NCBI GenBank assembly: GCA_902826095.1
Contig: CADEDN010000020.1
Span: 1-52,444, forward strand
From: an uncultured Alphaproteobacteria bacterium
GTDB taxonomy: Bacteria; Pseudomonadota; Alphaproteobacteria; Caulobacterales; Parvularculaceae
Direction: 5' to 3'
Length of the DNA stretch: 52,444 bases
Shown: positions 7,378-16,324 of the stretch, one piece after another
How positions within the stretch are numbered: the first letter of the stretch is position 1
Layout: the number at the start of each line of letters is the position of its first letter
The notes under the pieces: model-generated
Database searches by the model: none
What the model saw: only the letters and a program-made list of their open reading frames with translations
Told to the model about the DNA's origin: nothing
Position numbers and translations under genes: made by a program

Positions 7378-8415
7378 TTATTGCCAGCCGGCGAGGTCGA
7401 AAATCTTCACCGCCTCCGACTGGTGCGCGCCGAGCGACGCCATGTCGATCGTATCGGCGCGAAAGCCGCCGAATTGCGCCACAGGCCCGACCGGCTCGAC
7501 GCCGTCGACAACGGGGAACTCATTATTGCCCGCGGCGAAGGCCGCCTGCGCTTCATCGCTGAGGAGATAGGCGATCAGGGCCTCGGCATGTTCGGGATGC
7601 GGCGCATAGCGCGCAACACCGGCGCCGGAAATATTGATATGCGCGCCGGTCGAGTCCTGATTGGGGAAGATCGTTCCGACCTTCTCGCCGATCGACCGCA
7701 TTTTCGGATCGTCGGAGCCGAAATAGCGCGCGACATAATAGCTGTTGACGATCGCGACCCGGCATTGGCCGGCGGCGACCGCCTCGATCTGCGTCGTATC
7801 ATTGCCTTCAGGTTTGCGCGCGAAATTTGCGACGACGCCGGACGCCCATGCCGCCGCCGCGTCGACGCCGACATGCGCGATCATGCCGGAGAGCAGCGAC
7901 TGGTTGTAAATGTTTGTCGAGGATCGAACGCAAATCTGGCCGCGCAATGAGGGCTTCGTCAGATCTTCATAGTTGCGGACATCCTCCGGAACGCCCCGCG
8001 CCTTGTCATAGATGATGATGCGCGCGCGCTTTGAAAGGCCGACCCATTCATTTTGCGGATCCCGAAACTGCGCCGGCGCGCGCGCGATGATGTCGGCGTT
8101 CTCGATCGGGCGAAACAGGCCGCGCTGTTCGGCGCGCCACAGCATCCCGGCGTCGGCGGTGATGAAGACATCGGCGGGGCTCGCATCGGCTTCGCGCGCA
8201 AGCCTCTCGATCAGCGCATCGCCGCCCGCTTCGATGATGTTGACCTTGACGCCGGTCTGGCGCGTGAACGCGTCATAAATTGCAAGATCGGAATCATAAT
8301 GGCGCCCGGTGTAGACATTGACTTCGCCAATGATCGGCCGTTGAGCCTCCGGCGGCGGGCTTTTCCCGCATGATGCGGCGAATGCGATGAGGAGGGCGAC
8401 GTAGAAATGGCGCAT
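7378..8415 (-). CDS. fbpA: Iron(III) ABC transporter substrate-binding protein
   Basis: This is a periplasmic iron(III)-binding protein of the FbpA/FutA type, 345 residues. The N-terminus is a short hydrophobic signal ending AASC (C16), a weak lipobox, so it may be a lipoprotein. EVNVYTGRHYDSD begins the mature domain, and INSYYVARY near residue 228 carries the adjacent tyrosines typical of the iron site. YNQSLLSGMIAHVG and STGAHINISGAGVA are also characteristic. The gene follows fbpC by 99 bp on the same strand, and a Fur-like palindrome lies in that gap, so it probably has its own iron-responsive promoter. The permease is on the opposite strand beyond fbpC. Confidence 0.9.
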   Translation of the reverse strand: MRHFYVALLIAFAASCGKSPPPEAQRPIIGEVNVYTGRHYDSDLAIYDAFTRQTGVKVNIIEAGGDALIERLAREADASPADVFITADAGMLWRAEQRGLFRPIENADIIARAPAQFRDPQNEWVGLSKRARIIIYDKARGVPEDVRNYEDLTKPSLRGQICVRSSTNIYNQSLLSGMIAHVGVDAAAAWASGVVANFARKPEGNDTTQIEAVAAGQCRVAIVNSYYVARYFGSDDPKMRSIGEKVGTIFPNQDSTGAHINISGAGVARYAPHPEHAEALIAYLLSDEAQAAFAAGNNEFPVVDGVEPVGPVAQFGGFRADTIDMASLGAHQSEAVKIFDLAGWQ

Positions 8416-8452
8416 CTTGGGCCTCCCGGGCCGGGCGATTGACCACTTTTAA

Positions 8453-8473
8453 TGCGAATGATTATTAAGTGCA
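8453..8473. promoter_or_regulatory. Fur-like iron box before fbpA
   Basis: This AT-rich imperfect palindrome has outer arms TGC and GCA around ATGATTATTAAG, in a region otherwise very GC-rich, and lies about 40 nt before the fbpA start. It resembles Fur-type sites. Alphaproteobacteria also use Irr and RirA for iron control, and this sequence does not match those motifs well as I remember them. Confidence 0.45.
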
Positions 8474-8514
8474 ATAGATAGGCCTGCCGCCCCTAACCAG
8501 CCCTGCCGATGATG

Positions 8515-9519
8515 TCACGACGCAAAAGCGCGCACGAATTTTGGGTCGAACGACAGCGCGCCGCGCGCGCCGATCGGCATCGGTTCATCGCAGAGGGCGC
8601 GGACGACGCCGCGCTCGTCGCCGAGAGCGGCGATCCAGGTCGGCCCCACGAACCGGCAATCGATCACAGGAAAATCGCCGCCGCGCGCGACGCGAATGCC
8701 GCCTTCCTGGATGACGACAAGAGCGGCGTCCGCCGGCCGTTTGATCGTGATCGTGCCGAACGCCGTTTCAACGCCGCCGTCGACGGGCCGGCAGGAAAGC
8801 GACTGGCTGCCCGGAAAGATAAGGGCGCCGGCCGCTGTTTGCGGCGCATGAAAAAGCGCTTCTGGCGCTGCGGTCTCAAGAATTCGCCCCTGCCCCATGA
8901 TCGCGATGCGGTCGCCAAGCTCGATCGCTTCGGTCGGATCATGCGTCACGAGAATGGTCGGCGTGCCGCGCGATTTCAGCATCCGCCGCATGTCGCCTCT
9001 AAGGCGCTGGCGCAAGGCGACATCGATCGAGGCGAAAGGCTCGTCGAGCAGCATGGCGCGCGGCCGTCGCGCAAAGGCGCGCGCAAGCGCCGCGCGCTGT
9101 TGCTGGCCGCCGGATAATTCATGAGGGTATCGGTCGCGATAGGCGCCAAGATCGACAGCCGACAGCTCCGCGGCGATTCTCGCCGTTCTTTCTTCGCGGC
9201 CGAGCCCGGCAAGCCCGAATTCGACATTTCCAGCAACCGTCAGATGCGGAAAGAGGACGAAATCCTGAAACACGAATCCGATCGGGCGCTGCTCGGGGGG
9301 AACCGCATGATCGGGCGACGCCAGAAGCTCGCCGCCGAGTTCGACAGCGCCGCTTTGCAAGCGCTCAAGGCCCGCGGCGATGCGCAGCAGGGTTGTCTTT
9401 CCGCAGCCGGACGGCCCGAAGAGGCAGACAATTTCGCCCGGCGCCGCATCAATGCTCGCATCCTCGATGATGCGATCGGCGCCGAAGCGGTGCCCGATGT
9501 TTCTGAGCGCAAGAGTCAT
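8515..9519 (-). CDS. fbpC: Iron(III) ABC transporter ATP-binding protein
   Basis: The product is the ATPase of the iron importer, 334 residues. Walker A is GPSGCGKTT, the signature is LSGGQQQR, Walker B is AMLLDEP, and the switch histidine is in VTHD. The C-terminal 100 residues form the extra regulatory/OB-like domain usual in FbpC/PotA-type ATPases. Its start at 9519 is 47 bp from the divergently transcribed permease fbpB, so the two promoters must overlap or face each other within that gap. Confidence 0.93.
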   Translation of the reverse strand: MTLALRNIGHRFGADRIIEDASIDAAPGEIVCLFGPSGCGKTTLLRIAAGLERLQSGAVELGGELLASPDHAVPPEQRPIGFVFQDFVLFPHLTVAGNVEFGLAGLGREERTARIAAELSAVDLGAYRDRYPHELSGGQQQRAALARAFARRPRAMLLDEPFASIDVALRQRLRGDMRRMLKSRGTPTILVTHDPTEAIELGDRIAIMGQGRILETAAPEALFHAPQTAAGALIFPGSQSLSCRPVDGGVETAFGTITIKRPADAALVVIQEGGIRVARGGDFPVIDCRFVGPTWIAALGDERGVVRALCDEPMPIGARGALSFDPKFVRAFAS

Positions 9520-9566
9520 GATCCGTCACCTCGCATCATCCGGCGGCGAATGCTAGACCATCTTGA

Positions 9567-11144
9567 ATGACCGCAGTAGTCCGTCATCGGAAGAACCTCT
9601 TTCGCGCCGAATTGGCGCCCTCTATCGTCTTCGCGGCCGCGCTTCTCGTCGCCGCGCCGGTTCTCGCCGTTCTCGCCAGTCTCTTTACGCATTATGGCGA
9701 GACCATCCGCCATGTGATGGCGACACTCGGCGGGGACTATGTCGCCGGAACGCTTCTCCTTTGTCTGCTCGCCGGCGGGATTGGCGGCGCTGTCGGCGTC
9801 GCCGCGGCGATCCCGGCGGCGCTCTGCGATTTTCCCTTAAGACGCGTGCTGTCGTTTGCCTTGATCCTGCCGCTCGCCGTTCCATCCTACATCGTCGCTT
9901 ATGTCTATTCGGATCTCGTGAGCCCGTTCGGTTTGCTTGCGGGTTTTCATCCGCCGTCGATCCGCAATCTGCCGGGCGCCGCCTTCGTTCTGGCGATCAG
10001 TCTTTTCCCTTACGCATATCTGACGGCCCGGGCGGCGTTCGAAGCGCGGTCCGCCGCAATGATCGAAGCCGCGCGAACCCTTGGCGCGACGCCCCTTCAG
10101 TCAGCGATCCGAATTCTCGCGCCGGCGTCAAGGCCGGCGATCGCCGCCGGCATTGCGCTCATCATGATGGAGACCGCCGCTGAATTCGGCGTCGCCGATT
10201 ATTTCGGCGTGCAGACGCTCAGCGTCGGCATTTTCCGGACATGGCACAGCTTTGGCGATCTTGGCGCCGCCTCGCAGCTCGCTTCGGGCCTGTTCGCGAT
10301 ATCAGCGGCGTTGGTCGCGATTGAATTGATCAGCCGGCGCGGCCGCAGCAGCGAGGCGCCAAGGCTCGCCGGCGGCGGCGTACGCTTTCGCCTCAACGGC
10401 GCTGCCGGCGCGGCGGTGACGCTCTTCTGCCTGACGCCGGTCATGCTGGGGTTCGTCATCCCCGTTGCAGCGCTCGCGTCGAAGATCGGCGGCGATCACG
10501 GGGCCGCCGCCTTGCGCGGATTGTCCGGGGCGTTCTCCAACAGCGCGCTGATCGCGGCCGGCGGCGCGGCGACGACGCTCATACTCGCAATCGCCCTCGC
10601 CTATGCGGAGCGTCGCTCAAATCGGCCGCTGATCAGCGCCGTCGTGCGGCTCGCAACGCTCGGCTACGCGATTCCGGGCGCCGTGATCGCGATCGGCGTG
10701 CTTTCGATCCTGAGCCTTCTTGGTTCGCACGCGGCGTCGGCCGTCGGTCCGGTCGCGCTCATTTACGCCTACACGGTGCGATTCCTCACCGCCGGACACG
10801 GCGCCGTCGCCGGGGGACTTTCGCAGATCGACCGCGCCGTCGATCAGGCGGCGCGAACGCTCGGCGCGACGTCGATGCGCATTCTGACGTCGATCCATAC
10901 GCCGATGATGCGCCGGTCCATCATCGCCGGCATTACAATTGTCTTTGTCGATATCGTGAAGGAATTGCCGGCGACCTTGATCCTCCGGGATTTCAATTTC
11001 GAGACCCTGGCGACCCGCGTCTATCGGCTGGCTGGCGACGAGCGTCTGGCGGAAGCGGCGCCGAACGCGCTGCTGCTGATCGCTTTGAGCGCCGTCCCGA
11101 TCGCGTTTCTCAGCAATTTCTGGGAGAAGCCGAAATCAGGCTGA
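9567..11144 (+). CDS. fbpB: Iron(III) ABC transporter permease (fused two-domain)
   Basis: The protein is 525 residues with about 12 membrane segments in two homologous halves, as in FbpB/AfuB-type iron permeases. Both halves show the cytoplasmic loop that docks the ATPase: EAARTLGATPLQSAIRILAP (about 167-186) and DQAARTLGATSMRIL (about 424). It is transcribed away from fbpC and fbpA, an unusual split for a transporter normally encoded fbpA-B-C in one operon. I see no clear Shine-Dalgarno sequence before the ATG at 9567. The 3' end overlaps the convergent aminotransferase gene by 9 bp. Confidence 0.92.
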   Translation: MTAVVRHRKNLFRAELAPSIVFAAALLVAAPVLAVLASLFTHYGETIRHVMATLGGDYVAGTLLLCLLAGGIGGAVGVAAAIPAALCDFPLRRVLSFALILPLAVPSYIVAYVYSDLVSPFGLLAGFHPPSIRNLPGAAFVLAISLFPYAYLTARAAFEARSAAMIEAARTLGATPLQSAIRILAPASRPAIAAGIALIMMETAAEFGVADYFGVQTLSVGIFRTWHSFGDLGAASQLASGLFAISAALVAIELISRRGRSSEAPRLAGGGVRFRLNGAAGAAVTLFCLTPVMLGFVIPVAALASKIGGDHGAAALRGLSGAFSNSALIAAGGAATTLILAIALAYAERRSNRPLISAVVRLATLGYAIPGAVIAIGVLSILSLLGSHAASAVGPVALIYAYTVRFLTAGHGAVAGGLSQIDRAVDQAARTLGATSMRILTSIHTPMMRRSIIAGITIVFVDIVKELPATLILRDFNFETLATRVYRLAGDERLAEAAPNALLLIALSAVPIAFLSNFWEKPKSG

Positions 11145-12305
11145 AATGAGCGCTTCGCCGAGCTTGTCGCAAATGAAATCAACCTGATCCGGCGTCAGAT
11201 AAGGATGCATCGGCAAGGAGAGGATCTCGTCGCAAAGCGCGTCGGTCGCGGCAAGCTGCGTCGCCGGCGCATGGGCGGCGAACGCCGGCATCTTGTGCAG
11301 CGGCGTCGAATAGTAGATCGCCGTCGGAACGCCGTGCGATTTCAGGAACGCCGCAACGGCGTCGCGGCGCGGTATGCGGATCGAGTAATAGCCATAGCCG
11401 GATTTTGCGCCATGGAGATGCGCTTGCGGGCGCGCCGCCGCGGGAAGGCGGCGATCATAAAGGCCGGCGAGCATCCGGCGCGCCGCCAGTTCGTCGTCGA
11501 AGATCGCAAGTTTTTCGAGCAGCACCGCCGCCTGGAAACTGTCCATGCGGCCGTTAAAGCCGACCCGCACCGAATTCTTGCGGGCCGCATCGGTGCCGTG
11601 CCAGCGCAGCGAAAGCCAGGCTTCGATTTCCGCAAGATCCTGCGAAAGAATGCCGCCGGCGTCGCCATAGGCGCCCAGAGCCTTGCCGGGGAAAAAACTC
11701 GTCGCGGTCGCCGGCGCAAGATTGCCGACGGATTTTCCGTCGAGTTCTCCGCCAAATCCCTGCGCGCCGTCGGCGAGGATGAACAGGCCTTCGGGTCCCG
11801 CGATCCGCGCGATCGCCGGATAGTCCGCGGGCGAACCGAATAAATCGACCGGGATCACCGCGCGCGGCCGCAAATCGCCGCGCCGCTTCACATCATCGAG
11901 GCGCCGGCGAAGATCCGTCGGGTCCATGTTGAACGTCAAAGGATCGACATCGACGAAAATCGGCGCAGCGCCCGTCAGCAAGACCGCGTTCGCCGTCGCA
12001 TTGTAGGAAAACGCCGGGATGAACACCGCGTCGCCGGCGCCGATCCCCTTCGAAAGGAGCGGTATGATCAGCGCCGCAGTCCCGCTCGCGCACGCGACCG
12101 CCGCGGCGGCGCCGGTCTTTTCAGCGAGCAGCGCCTCAAGCTCTTCAATCTCGGGTCCGGCGATGTAGCGTCCATGATCGAGCACGGCCTTGAGGCGCGC
12201 CTCGATCCGCGGCCGGATCCGGCGCTGCTGCGCCTTCAAATCAATGAAGGCGATCTCGCCGACCCGCGAGGCGCCGGCGAGCGACAAATTCGCGACGCCG
12301 TTCAT
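11136..12305 (-). CDS. DegT/DnrJ/EryC1/StrS-family sugar aminotransferase
   Basis: This is a PLP-dependent aminotransferase of the nucleotide-sugar type, 389 residues. The PLP lysine is K208 in TSFFPGKALGAYGDAGG, the PLP-binding aspartate is in FILADGAQGFGG, and SGTAALIIPL is the phosphate-binding segment. It overlaps the upstream oxidoreductase by 4 bp (ATGA) and must be co-expressed with it. Such pairs (WbpB/WbpE type) convert the C3 hydroxyl of a UDP-sugar to a ketone and then to an amine for cell-surface polysaccharide. That pathway is inference; no glycosyltransferases are nearby. Confidence 0.88.
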   Translation of the reverse strand: MNGVANLSLAGASRVGEIAFIDLKAQQRRIRPRIEARLKAVLDHGRYIAGPEIEELEALLAEKTGAAAAVACASGTAALIIPLLSKGIGAGDAVFIPAFSYNATANAVLLTGAAPIFVDVDPLTFNMDPTDLRRRLDDVKRRGDLRPRAVIPVDLFGSPADYPAIARIAGPEGLFILADGAQGFGGELDGKSVGNLAPATATSFFPGKALGAYGDAGGILSQDLAEIEAWLSLRWHGTDAARKNSVRVGFNGRMDSFQAAVLLEKLAIFDDELAARRMLAGLYDRRLPAAARPQAHLHGAKSGYGYYSIRIPRRDAVAAFLKSHGVPTAIYYSTPLHKMPAFAAHAPATQLAATDALCDEILSLPMHPYLTPDQVDFICDKLGEALISA

Positions 12306-13243
12306 GCAATCAGTCTTTCCTGGCTCATTCGCCCGGCGGCGTTGAACGCCTCGCGCGCGCCTTCGATCATCAGCGCCAGCTCAAGCGCGCCGCGGCCGGC
12401 CTTGCCGTCGACCATGGTCTCGGCGCCGTCGAGGACGGACGCAAAGAACGCCTCGACGCTGACGCCGAGCGGATCGCGGAAAGCGCCTTCGAGCATCGCC
12501 GCGGAAGCTGCCAATCCGGCCGGCGTTGAATCTTCGATCACGCGGTTGGTGAAATCGATGTCGACGACGCCGTCTTCATAGGTCGCTTTCAGCGCGCGCC
12601 GGCGAGAATCATGACGACGGCTCGCAATGAAGGAGCACTGCCGCAAGCCGTCGAATGTGAGGGTCGCGATCGTCTCATCGCGATCGCCGCAAGCGACGAC
12701 CGTCCGCGGCCGGCCAAAGCCGTAAAGGCGCGCGATGTCGAGGTCGTGAATCATCAGGTCGAACACCACCGACACGTCCTCGCCGCGTCCGCAAGGCGGG
12801 CCGCAACGCGAGAATTCAAGCCGCATCGCAACCGCATCGCTTCGCGGCGCGTTGACGGCGGCGAGAACGAACCGCTCCTGATGACCGACCTGGAGAACGA
12901 GGGCGCGATCGTCGGCGAGCGAAATCAGGGCGTCGGCGTCGCGCAGCGACAAGGCGAGCGGCTTTTCGACATAGACATGTCGCCCCGCTTCGAGCGCCTG
13001 CCGCGCGAAACCGAAATGCGTGTGCGCGGGCGTCGCGATGACGACGGCGTCGACCTCGCGCAGTAAATCCGCAAAACCGTCAAAGGCGCGCGTTTCGCAG
13101 CGGCTGGCGAGCGCTTGCGCGCGGGAGGGATCGAGATCATAGACGCCGGCAAGGTCCGCGCGCGCGGCCGCCGCGTGTTTCAAGGCGTGAAAGGCGCCGA
13201 AAACCCCGGCGCCGATGATCCCCGTTCTCAGCCTCTGGTGCAC
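12302..13243 (-). CDS. Gfo/Idh/MocA-family sugar oxidoreductase
   Basis: The protein is an NAD(P)-dependent dehydrogenase, 313 residues. The Rossmann motif is TGIIGAGVFGAFHA, followed by the family motif EKPLAL and the catalytic region FDLMIHDLDIARL. I chose the GTG at 13243 because GGAG lies 7 nt upstream and the Rossmann strand follows within 7 codons; the frame stays open to 13339, but those codons look random. With the overlapping aminotransferase it probably makes a 3-amino UDP-sugar. It lies 122 bp after the DAHP synthase gene on the same strand. Confidence 0.85.
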   Translation of the reverse strand: MHQRLRTGIIGAGVFGAFHALKHAAAARADLAGVYDLDPSRAQALASRCETRAFDGFADLLREVDAVVIATPAHTHFGFARQALEAGRHVYVEKPLALSLRDADALISLADDRALVLQVGHQERFVLAAVNAPRSDAVAMRLEFSRCGPPCGRGEDVSVVFDLMIHDLDIARLYGFGRPRTVVACGDRDETIATLTFDGLRQCSFIASRRHDSRRRALKATYEDGVVDIDFTNRVIEDSTPAGLAASAAMLEGAFRDPLGVSVEAFFASVLDGAETMVDGKAGRGALELALMIEGAREAFNAAGRMSQERLIA

Positions 13244-13365
13244 GCCAACGCTCCGCCCCTCATTGTCGCGACGACCATAGCCGCGCCCCGGTTGCGGGGA
13301 TATGGACGCCCTCGCGGAACCAGCCTCGCGGCGCTTCAAACTATGTTTCGGGCTATTTCCGGATA

Positions 13366-14724
13366 TTATGCGCAGCTTTCGCGGGTCCGCTTGAGTTCAT
13401 CCGCCAGCAGGAAGGCGAGTTCGAGCGCTTGCGTCGCGTTGAGCCTTGGGTCGCAATGCGTCTGGTAGCGCGCTGAAAGGTCGCCCTCCGAGATGTCCTG
13501 TAGGCCGCCGAGGCACTCTGTGACGTTTTGACCCGTCATTTCCAGATGAACGCCGCCGGGGTAGGCGCCTTCGGCGCGGCAAATGCGGAAAAACGAATCG
13601 ATTTCCGACCGGACGGCGTCGAGACGGCGGGTCTTGAAGCCGTTCTCCGACTTGATCGTATTGCCGTGCATCGGATCGCTCGACCAGACGACGCTGCGCC
13701 CTTCCCTGATCACGGTCCGGATGAGCGGCGGCAATCCTTCTGCGATCGCCGTCGCGCCAAAGCGCGCGATGAGGACGATCCGTCCCGCGGCGTTGGTCGG
13801 ATTGAGGACATCCAGCAACCGGATCAGTTCGTCCGGCGCCAGGGTCGGCCCGCATTTGACGCCGATCGGATTGCCGACGCCGCGGCAGAACTCGACATGC
13901 GCGCCGTCGAGCTGGCGCGTCCTGTCGCCGATCCAGATCATGTGCGCCGAGGTGTCGTACCAGCGGTCGGTCGTTGAATCGACGCGCGTCATCGCCTGCT
14001 CGAAGCCAAGGAGGAGCGCTTCATGACTCGTATAGAAATCGACCTCGCGCAGGGAGCGCACTTCCTTGGCGGTGATGCCGCACGCCTCCATGAACGTCAG
14101 CGCTTCGGAAATCTTGTCGGAGAGCGCGCGATACCGGTCAGCTTGCGGATTATCGGATACGAATTCGAGGTTCCAGCGGTGAACATTGTGAAGATCCGCG
14201 TAGCCGCCGCCGGCGAACGCCCGAATGAGATTGAGCGTCGCGGCCGACTGCCCATAGGCTTTAAGAAGGCGCTGCGGGTCAGGGGTTCGCGCCGCCGCGT
14301 CGAATTCCATCCCGTTGATGTTGTCGCCGCGGTAACTCGGCAAGGTGACGCCGCCGAGCGTTTCCGTCGGCGCGGATCTTGGCTTGGCGAACTGGCCGGC
14401 GATCCTGCCGATCTTCACGACCGGCATCGCCGCCCCGAAGGTCAGCGCGACCGACATCTGAAGCATCAGGCGAAAAGTGTCGCGAATGTTGTTCGGGTGA
14501 AATTCCTTGAAGCTCTCGGCGCAATCGCCGCCCTGCAACAGGAAGGCGCGCCCCTCCGCGACGCGGGCGAGTTCCGACTGAAGCGTCCTCGCCTCGCCGG
14601 CGAAGACGAGCGGCGGATAGCTCGTCAGCTCCTGTTCGACGCCGGCCAGCGCCCGCGGATCAGGATAGTCCGCCGGCATGTGGCGGGCGGGCTTTTCCCG
14701 CCAGCTTGAAGGCGTCCAGTCCAC
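13366..14724 (-). CDS. Class II DAHP synthase (3-deoxy-7-phosphoheptulonate synthase)
   Basis: This enzyme condenses phosphoenolpyruvate with erythrose 4-phosphate, the first step to chorismate and aromatic amino acids. It is the plant/actinobacterial (class II) type, 452 residues. [67 protein letters not shown] and [18 protein letters not shown] are all diagnostic. The GTG at 14724 is the best start: GGGAG lies 5 nt upstream, and the protein then begins [13 protein letters not shown], as in relatives. A longer frame to 14775 is unlikely. It is divergent from the metallo-hydrolase gene, with 140 bp between. Confidence 0.95.
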   Translation of the reverse strand: MDWTPSSWREKPARHMPADYPDPRALAGVEQELTSYPPLVFAGEARTLQSELARVAEGRAFLLQGGDCAESFKEFHPNNIRDTFRLMLQMSVALTFGAAMPVVKIGRIAGQFAKPRSAPTETLGGVTLPSYRGDNINGMEFDAAARTPDPQRLLKAYGQSAATLNLIRAFAGGGYADLHNVHRWNLEFVSDNPQADRYRALSDKISEALTFMEACGITAKEVRSLREVDFYTSHEALLLGFEQAMTRVDSTTDRWYDTSAHMIWIGDRTRQLDGAHVEFCRGVGNPIGVKCGPTLAPDELIRLLDVLNPTNAAGRIVLIARFGATAIAEGLPPLIRTVIREGRSVVWSSDPMHGNTIKSENGFKTRRLDAVRSEIDSFFRICRAEGAYPGGVHLEMTGQNVTECLGGLQDISEGDLSARYQTHCDPRLNATQALELAFLLADELKRTRESCA

Positions 14725-14864
14725 AGGAACTCCCAGATTCAGGCAGCCGAAGTCCGCCACACCTAGCCTCCCCATTTCGGCGGCGCAACATAACGCGCCG
14801 CCGCATGGCCAAGCTCGGCGACAAAGGGTTAAAAAGCTCCGAATAAAGCGAGGAAATCAAAATC

Positions 14865-15755
14865 ATGCGGACTATTGTTTTGGCGGCGCTGATGGCCGCA
14901 TCGACTGCGACGAACGCTCTCGCCCAGCGCGATTTCAGCAAGGTCGAAATCAAATCGACGCTGGTCGCGCCGGGAATTTACATGCTGGAAGGCGCCGGCG
15001 GAAATATCGGCCTGTCGGTCGGCGACGACGGCGCGTTCTTGATCGACGACCAGTTCGCCCCTTTGGCGGACAAGATCAAGGCGGCGGTGGCGCTGGCGAG
15101 CGACAGACAGGTCAAATTCCTCGTCAATACGCACTGGCATGGCGATCACGCCGGCGGCAATGAACCCTTCAAGGCGGACGGCGCGATCATTGTCGCGCAT
15201 GACAACGCCCGAAAGCGCCTGAAAGAGGGCATCGCGGAAGGCGACTTCAAAGTTGATCCGGCGTCGCCGGGCGCGCTCCCGGTCGTCACATTCAGCGACT
15301 CGGTTTCATTTTTCTGGAACGGCCAGGACATTCGCGTCCGTCACCCGGCGCCCGCCCACACCGACGGCGACGCGCTTGTATTTTTCGAAACGGCGAATGT
15401 CGTTCATATGGGCGACGTCTTCTTCAGCGGACGCTACCCGTTCATCGACGTCGCCTCCGGCGGCGGCATCGACGGCTACATCGCCGCCCAAGAGTCAGCG
15501 CTGGCGCTAATGAACGCCGACACGAAAATCATTCCCGGCCATGGCCCGCTGTCAGGCAAAGCCGAACTCGCCGAACAGACCGAGATGCTGAAGGATGTCA
15601 GGGCGCGGATCAAAGCGTTGATCGATCGCGGTCTTGACGAAAAGGCGGTCCTGAAGGCCAAGCCGCTGAAGGATCTCGACAAGAAATGGGCATGGCAGTT
15701 CATCAGCGGCGATGACATGACGAAGGCCGCGTATCAGTCGCTGAAAAGCGAGTGA
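14865..15755 (+). CDS. Secreted metallo-beta-lactamase-fold hydrolase
   Basis: The protein is 296 residues with a signal peptide (cleavage after ALA at about residue 20). The two-metal site is complete: H90, H92, D94 and H95 (NTHWHGDHAGG), H165 (PAPAHTDGD), D184 (HMGDVFF) and H226 (IPGHGPLS). The sequence around the site, with GRYPFIDVASGGGIDGYI, matches a large group of periplasmic MBL-fold proteins without firm function, some linked to quinoprotein pathways. It is not a close match to class B3 beta-lactamases, so I would not call resistance. A hairpin terminator follows the gene. Confidence 0.87.
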   Translation: MRTIVLAALMAASTATNALAQRDFSKVEIKSTLVAPGIYMLEGAGGNIGLSVGDDGAFLIDDQFAPLADKIKAAVALASDRQVKFLVNTHWHGDHAGGNEPFKADGAIIVAHDNARKRLKEGIAEGDFKVDPASPGALPVVTFSDSVSFFWNGQDIRVRHPAPAHTDGDALVFFETANVVHMGDVFFSGRYPFIDVASGGGIDGYIAAQESALALMNADTKIIPGHGPLSGKAELAEQTEMLKDVRARIKALIDRGLDEKAVLKAKPLKDLDKKWAWQFISGDDMTKAAYQSLKSE

Positions 15756-15777
15756 CGCGGCGGCGCAGAATGCGAAA

Positions 15778-15842
15778 ACGCCCGCGAAGGGGTGCGCGGG
15801 CGTCCTCGAATGCGCTCGTTCAGGGGCGAGCGTCTTTTATTT
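15778..15842 (+). terminator. Double hairpin terminator
   Basis: ACGCCCGCG pairs with CGCGGGCGT (15778-15803), and CGCTCG pairs with CGAGCG (15813-15832), which is followed by TCTTTTATTT. The second hairpin with its T-tract fits an intrinsic terminator for the metallo-hydrolase gene. The convergent small gene ends 4 bp away, so it may stop transcription from both sides. Confidence 0.75.
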
Positions 15843-15845
15843 CAA

Positions 15846-16127
15846 TCAGGACTGGATGGTCGCCGAGGTCACTTCGCCGCGCTTGATCAGGCACTCGGCC
15901 GTCAATGACGGGCCGTCCGCCAGCGGGATCAGTTTCATAACGATTTTTTGCACCGCCCCGCCCTTCGCTTTCACGAATTTGGTGCGGTAGGCGTCAAGCG
16001 CCGCAAGCCCCTGGCTGTCGAGCGCATTGGCGCAAAGTTCGAGCTGGTTTTCGCGTTCGCCGGCGAAAGCGGGCGTAACGGCGAGAGCGAGGCTCGAAGC
16101 GGCGATCGCGATGACAAGATTTTTCAT
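15846..16127 (-). CDS. Small secreted protein of unknown function
   Basis: The product is 93 residues with a clear signal peptide (MKNLVIAIAASSLALAV, cleavage after AFA). The mature part is about 70 residues, mostly helical by eye, with two cysteines (ELCANAL and AECLIK) that could form a disulfide in the periplasm. I do not recognise the family. A Shine-Dalgarno AAAGGACC lies before the ATG at 16127. It is a single gene, flanked by a terminator and by the upstream region of the HxlR regulator gene. Confidence 0.7.
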   Translation of the reverse strand: MKNLVIAIAASSLALAVTPAFAGERENQLELCANALDSQGLAALDAYRTKFVKAKGGAVQKIVMKLIPLADGPSLTAECLIKRGEVTSATIQS

Positions 16128-16324
16128 TTTGAGGTCCTTTCCGGTTGGGTTGCGAACGTGTCTGGCTTGGGTCGTTTATCGTTATGATCCTATTTACTAT
16201 TGTTTTTTAAAGTGTCAATATCATTTTTGTCATGGGGACAGAAATTTGCTAAGCTGGCTCCCAAAACCGACGCCACCCAAAAAAACGGCGCGACCAGAGG
16301 AAACGGCTTGCAAAAAGGTTCGCA

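Noticed and set aside
14865-15755. Beta-lactamase resistance gene
   Set aside because: The metal site is general to the MBL fold, and the rest fits periplasmic hydrolases of unknown substrate better than class B enzymes.
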